Assembly: GCF_025766255.1 (NCBI RefSeq) | Contig: NW_026516921.1 | Location: forward strand, 1-19,959 | Direction: 5' to 3' | DNA: 19,959 bases | Origin: Zychaea mexicana | Taxonomy: Eukaryota; Mucoromycota; Mucoromycetes; Mucorales; Lichtheimiaceae | Part shown: piece after piece, positions 18,393 to 19,959 of the stretch | Position numbering within the stretch: the first letter of the stretch is position 1 | How the letters are laid out: every line of letters begins with the position of its first letter | The notes under the pieces: generated by a model | What the model saw: the letters and a program-made list of their open reading frames with translations, nothing else | What the model was told of the DNA's origin: nothing | The model's database searches: none | Made by a program: the position numbers and the translations under genes

Positions 18393-19180
18393 TAGGGTTC
18401 GCAATCTGACCCACGGGTCAAAACCGACCCGCGGGTTGAGGACGGGTCAACAGGTCGGGTTGATGCTTTTCTAACCCGCGGGTCAACCCGTCTAACCCTT
18501 GACCCGACCCGTTGACCCGTTGTGACCCGTGTATACATATAATATGTATGAGGTACTTGTATTCAAGTAGTCAATCTTCTTGCTGGGAAGCATCATTATA
18601 TTATAGGATGTAGTTATTAATATGTCTGCTATAGAACTATAACATAAAATGCTTTTTATTGTGGGATTATCTTTTATATTCAAGAGTAAAGGATAAGTAA
18701 GCTATAAGCAATATATGTAAAAGGAGTTAAGAAGCAGCAATAGTACAATGAGAACGGACAATAAAGGGTGGCAGTAAGAGACGAGACTTGACAAAAGACT
18801 GAAAAGGAACTGAGAAAAGAAAAACGAAGAAAAAAGGAAGAAGTGATAAGAAAAGGGAAAAAGAAAGGATTAGGGGCACATAGGGAGGTCGATTTTCAGC
18901 CACACTTTAACCATTATGCTTTCTTTAATACGTGTGAGCCCAAGCGAATTCTTTTGTGATGGCACAAAACCCTTTAACTTTAAAATAGTCACACAAAACG
19001 TAGATGTTGCAAGCACTGTTAGAAATTTGCATGCCATCATCTTAGGAGGCTTTGTATATATATATGGAGTTTTGCACTTCCAGTGCTCAAGTTCGGGCTG
19101 ATTGACACTTCCTTCATCACCATATCGAAATCAGTCTTGACCCGTCAACCGAGTTTTGACCCGTCCAATTGCGACCCCTA
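18393..19180. mobile_element. Non-autonomous hAT-like element, 788 bp
   Basis: Left end TAGGGTTCGCAATCTGACCC and right end (reverse complement) TAGGGGTCGCAATTGGACGG are imperfect inverted repeats in the hAT style, and both continue into CGGGTCAAAAC. An 8-bp target duplication with one mismatch flanks it, as expected for hAT. Subterminal GACCCG/CGGGTC motifs are dense at the left (18408-18529) and sparser at the right (19139-19164), typical of hAT transposase-binding regions. The interior has no transposase, only low-complexity sequence including a purine-rich tract (about 18780-18870). It would need a transposase from elsewhere. It lies about 280 bp upstream of the Crypton ATG. Confidence 0.85.
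18408..18529. repeat. Clustered GACCCG/CGGGTC subterminal motifs
   Basis: Within about 120 bp the hexamer GACCCG, or close variants, recurs on both strands many times, including the palindrome ACCCGCGGGT twice. It is the most GC-rich patch of the element. Confidence 0.8.
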
Positions 19181-19188
19181 GAGCAAAG
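19181..19188 (+). repeat. Right target-site duplication of the hAT-like element
   Basis: GAGCAAAG immediately after the right terminus, matching GAACAAAG at 18385-18392 with one substitution. Confidence 0.75.
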
Positions 19189-19915
19189 TACTTTCTATGT
19201 ATGAATACGCATGTTAATTGCTCCATCCATTTCAAGAAGTGTCTACACACTGTACTTCCGTAACTTGCATAACGCTTGCGCCTCTGCTCAGCACCTTACT
19301 CAGCCTTCGCTCAATATTATTCTTTATATGGATTGTTTTTTTTTTTCAATCAAATACTCAATCTATTTTGTAGCAATCAAGAATATTGTTGTTTTTGTAA
19401 TTGTATATGCCTTCTTTTGAACTAACATTAAGGTTTTATTATGGACTTTTGTTTCAATGAGAATAATCTATTAAGAGCTTCCGTGCTGGCGCGTGGTTTA
19501 CGAACCAAATTTGGGAATGTGTATAAGAGATTCAAGTCTGCTTGTGGCTGATGACTCGAGTCTGGACGCACAGGGAACCAGTTTAATATGCTCTACATTT
19601 TTCTGCCCCAAGCTGGCTTCAATACATCAACCACCACCACTGCTCAACACACTTTTTCCAACTGGCTTATTTCTCGTCCCCTTTCCCTCCACATTTTCCA
19701 ATAATGCATGTCCTTGCCTTGTGGCAGTTAAACATTTCGACATTATCACATAGACTCTCTTTTCTTGTAACTCATTTCCTTTTTATCTTGTATTTCCACC
19801 TATCCTTCCAAGTATATTATACTGCAGTTGCTACTCTATTCATATGAGCACTGTACTTTTTATTATTATTAAGCGTCTTGTAATTTGGTATGCCTTGATT
19901 TCGTTGAATAGACCT
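19189..19915. other. Unassigned stretch at the right side
   Basis: No convincing gene. A short minus-strand frame starts at ATG 19747 and is interrupted by one TGA near 19631, then continues to 19493. It reads as protein-like (LTATRQGHALLENVEGKG) but matches nothing I recognise. Other content is low-complexity T-rich sequence and a TTATTATTATTAA tract near 19860. Confidence 0.35.
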
Positions 19916-19950
19916 TCGACTACGTGGGCTACGTAACTCGACTACGTAAG
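19916..19950. repeat. CTACGT repeats at the right edge
   Basis: TCGACTACGT, GCTACGTAA and CTCGACTACGTAAG lie within 35 bp. They are the reverse complement of the ACGTAGTCGA words found at 1-19 and 97-112. Confidence 0.45.
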
Positions 19951-19959
19951 TTATTTTCA

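Noticed and set aside
19517..19530. ATGTGTATAAGAGA, which matches 14 bases of the Tn5 mosaic end used in sequencing libraries
   Set aside because: The match stops before the terminal CAG and no adapter sequence precedes it, so an adapter artefact is not supported. I keep it as a curiosity.
19478..19540. Possible tRNA gene (TGGCGCGTGG as A box, GATTCAAGTCT as B box)
   Set aside because: No acceptor stem or anticodon arm can be folded around these boxes; the similarity is limited to short words.

Overview
The window looks like a transposon graveyard from a fungal nuclear genome, most likely Mucoromycota (inference from element families; I cannot name the genus). Support comes from short spliceosomal introns (78-107 bp, GTATGT/GTAAGT donors), KDZ, Plavaka, OTU-MULE and Crypton (GCR1_C type) elements in one place, no bacterial operon layout and no recognisable housekeeping gene.

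Layout: (i) 57-1263, a decayed minus-strand KDZ transposase, cut off by (ii) 1264-5485, a complete Mutator-like element (MULE) with ~100-bp terminal inverted repeats. It carries one five-exon minus-strand gene whose predicted 959-residue product joins FAR1-type zinc finger, MULE transposase, SWIM finger and C-terminal OTU-type cysteine protease, with no disabling mutation seen. Its promoter-side end holds a nested minisatellite that repeats a motif of its own termini. (iii) 5486-8334, a Plavaka (CACTA-like) transposase with three in-frame stops and a ~450-bp AT-rich insertion containing a tRNA-like stretch. (iv) 8824-9951, an intronless minus-strand ORF resembling a negative-strand RNA virus nucleocapsid (tentative), with an upstream TATA box. 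(v) 9955-11570, repeat-bearing sequence with no convincing gene. (vi) ~11570-15430, a very AT-rich island with two diverged, oppositely oriented DDE transposases, each originally ending in a chromodomain, and a small Cys/His-rich ORF between them. (vii) 15880-18111, a full-length but inactivated Crypton tyrosine recombinase with three exons and a GCR1_C-type DNA-binding tail. (viii) 18393-19180, a non-autonomous hAT-like element with near-identical 8-bp target duplications. The remainder is low-information sequence.

The genes do not form a pathway; they are independent selfish elements of different age. The MULE appears young and intact. The Plavaka, Crypton and AT-rich DDE copies share one decay signature: all eight in-frame stops noted are explicable as C:G to T:A transitions.
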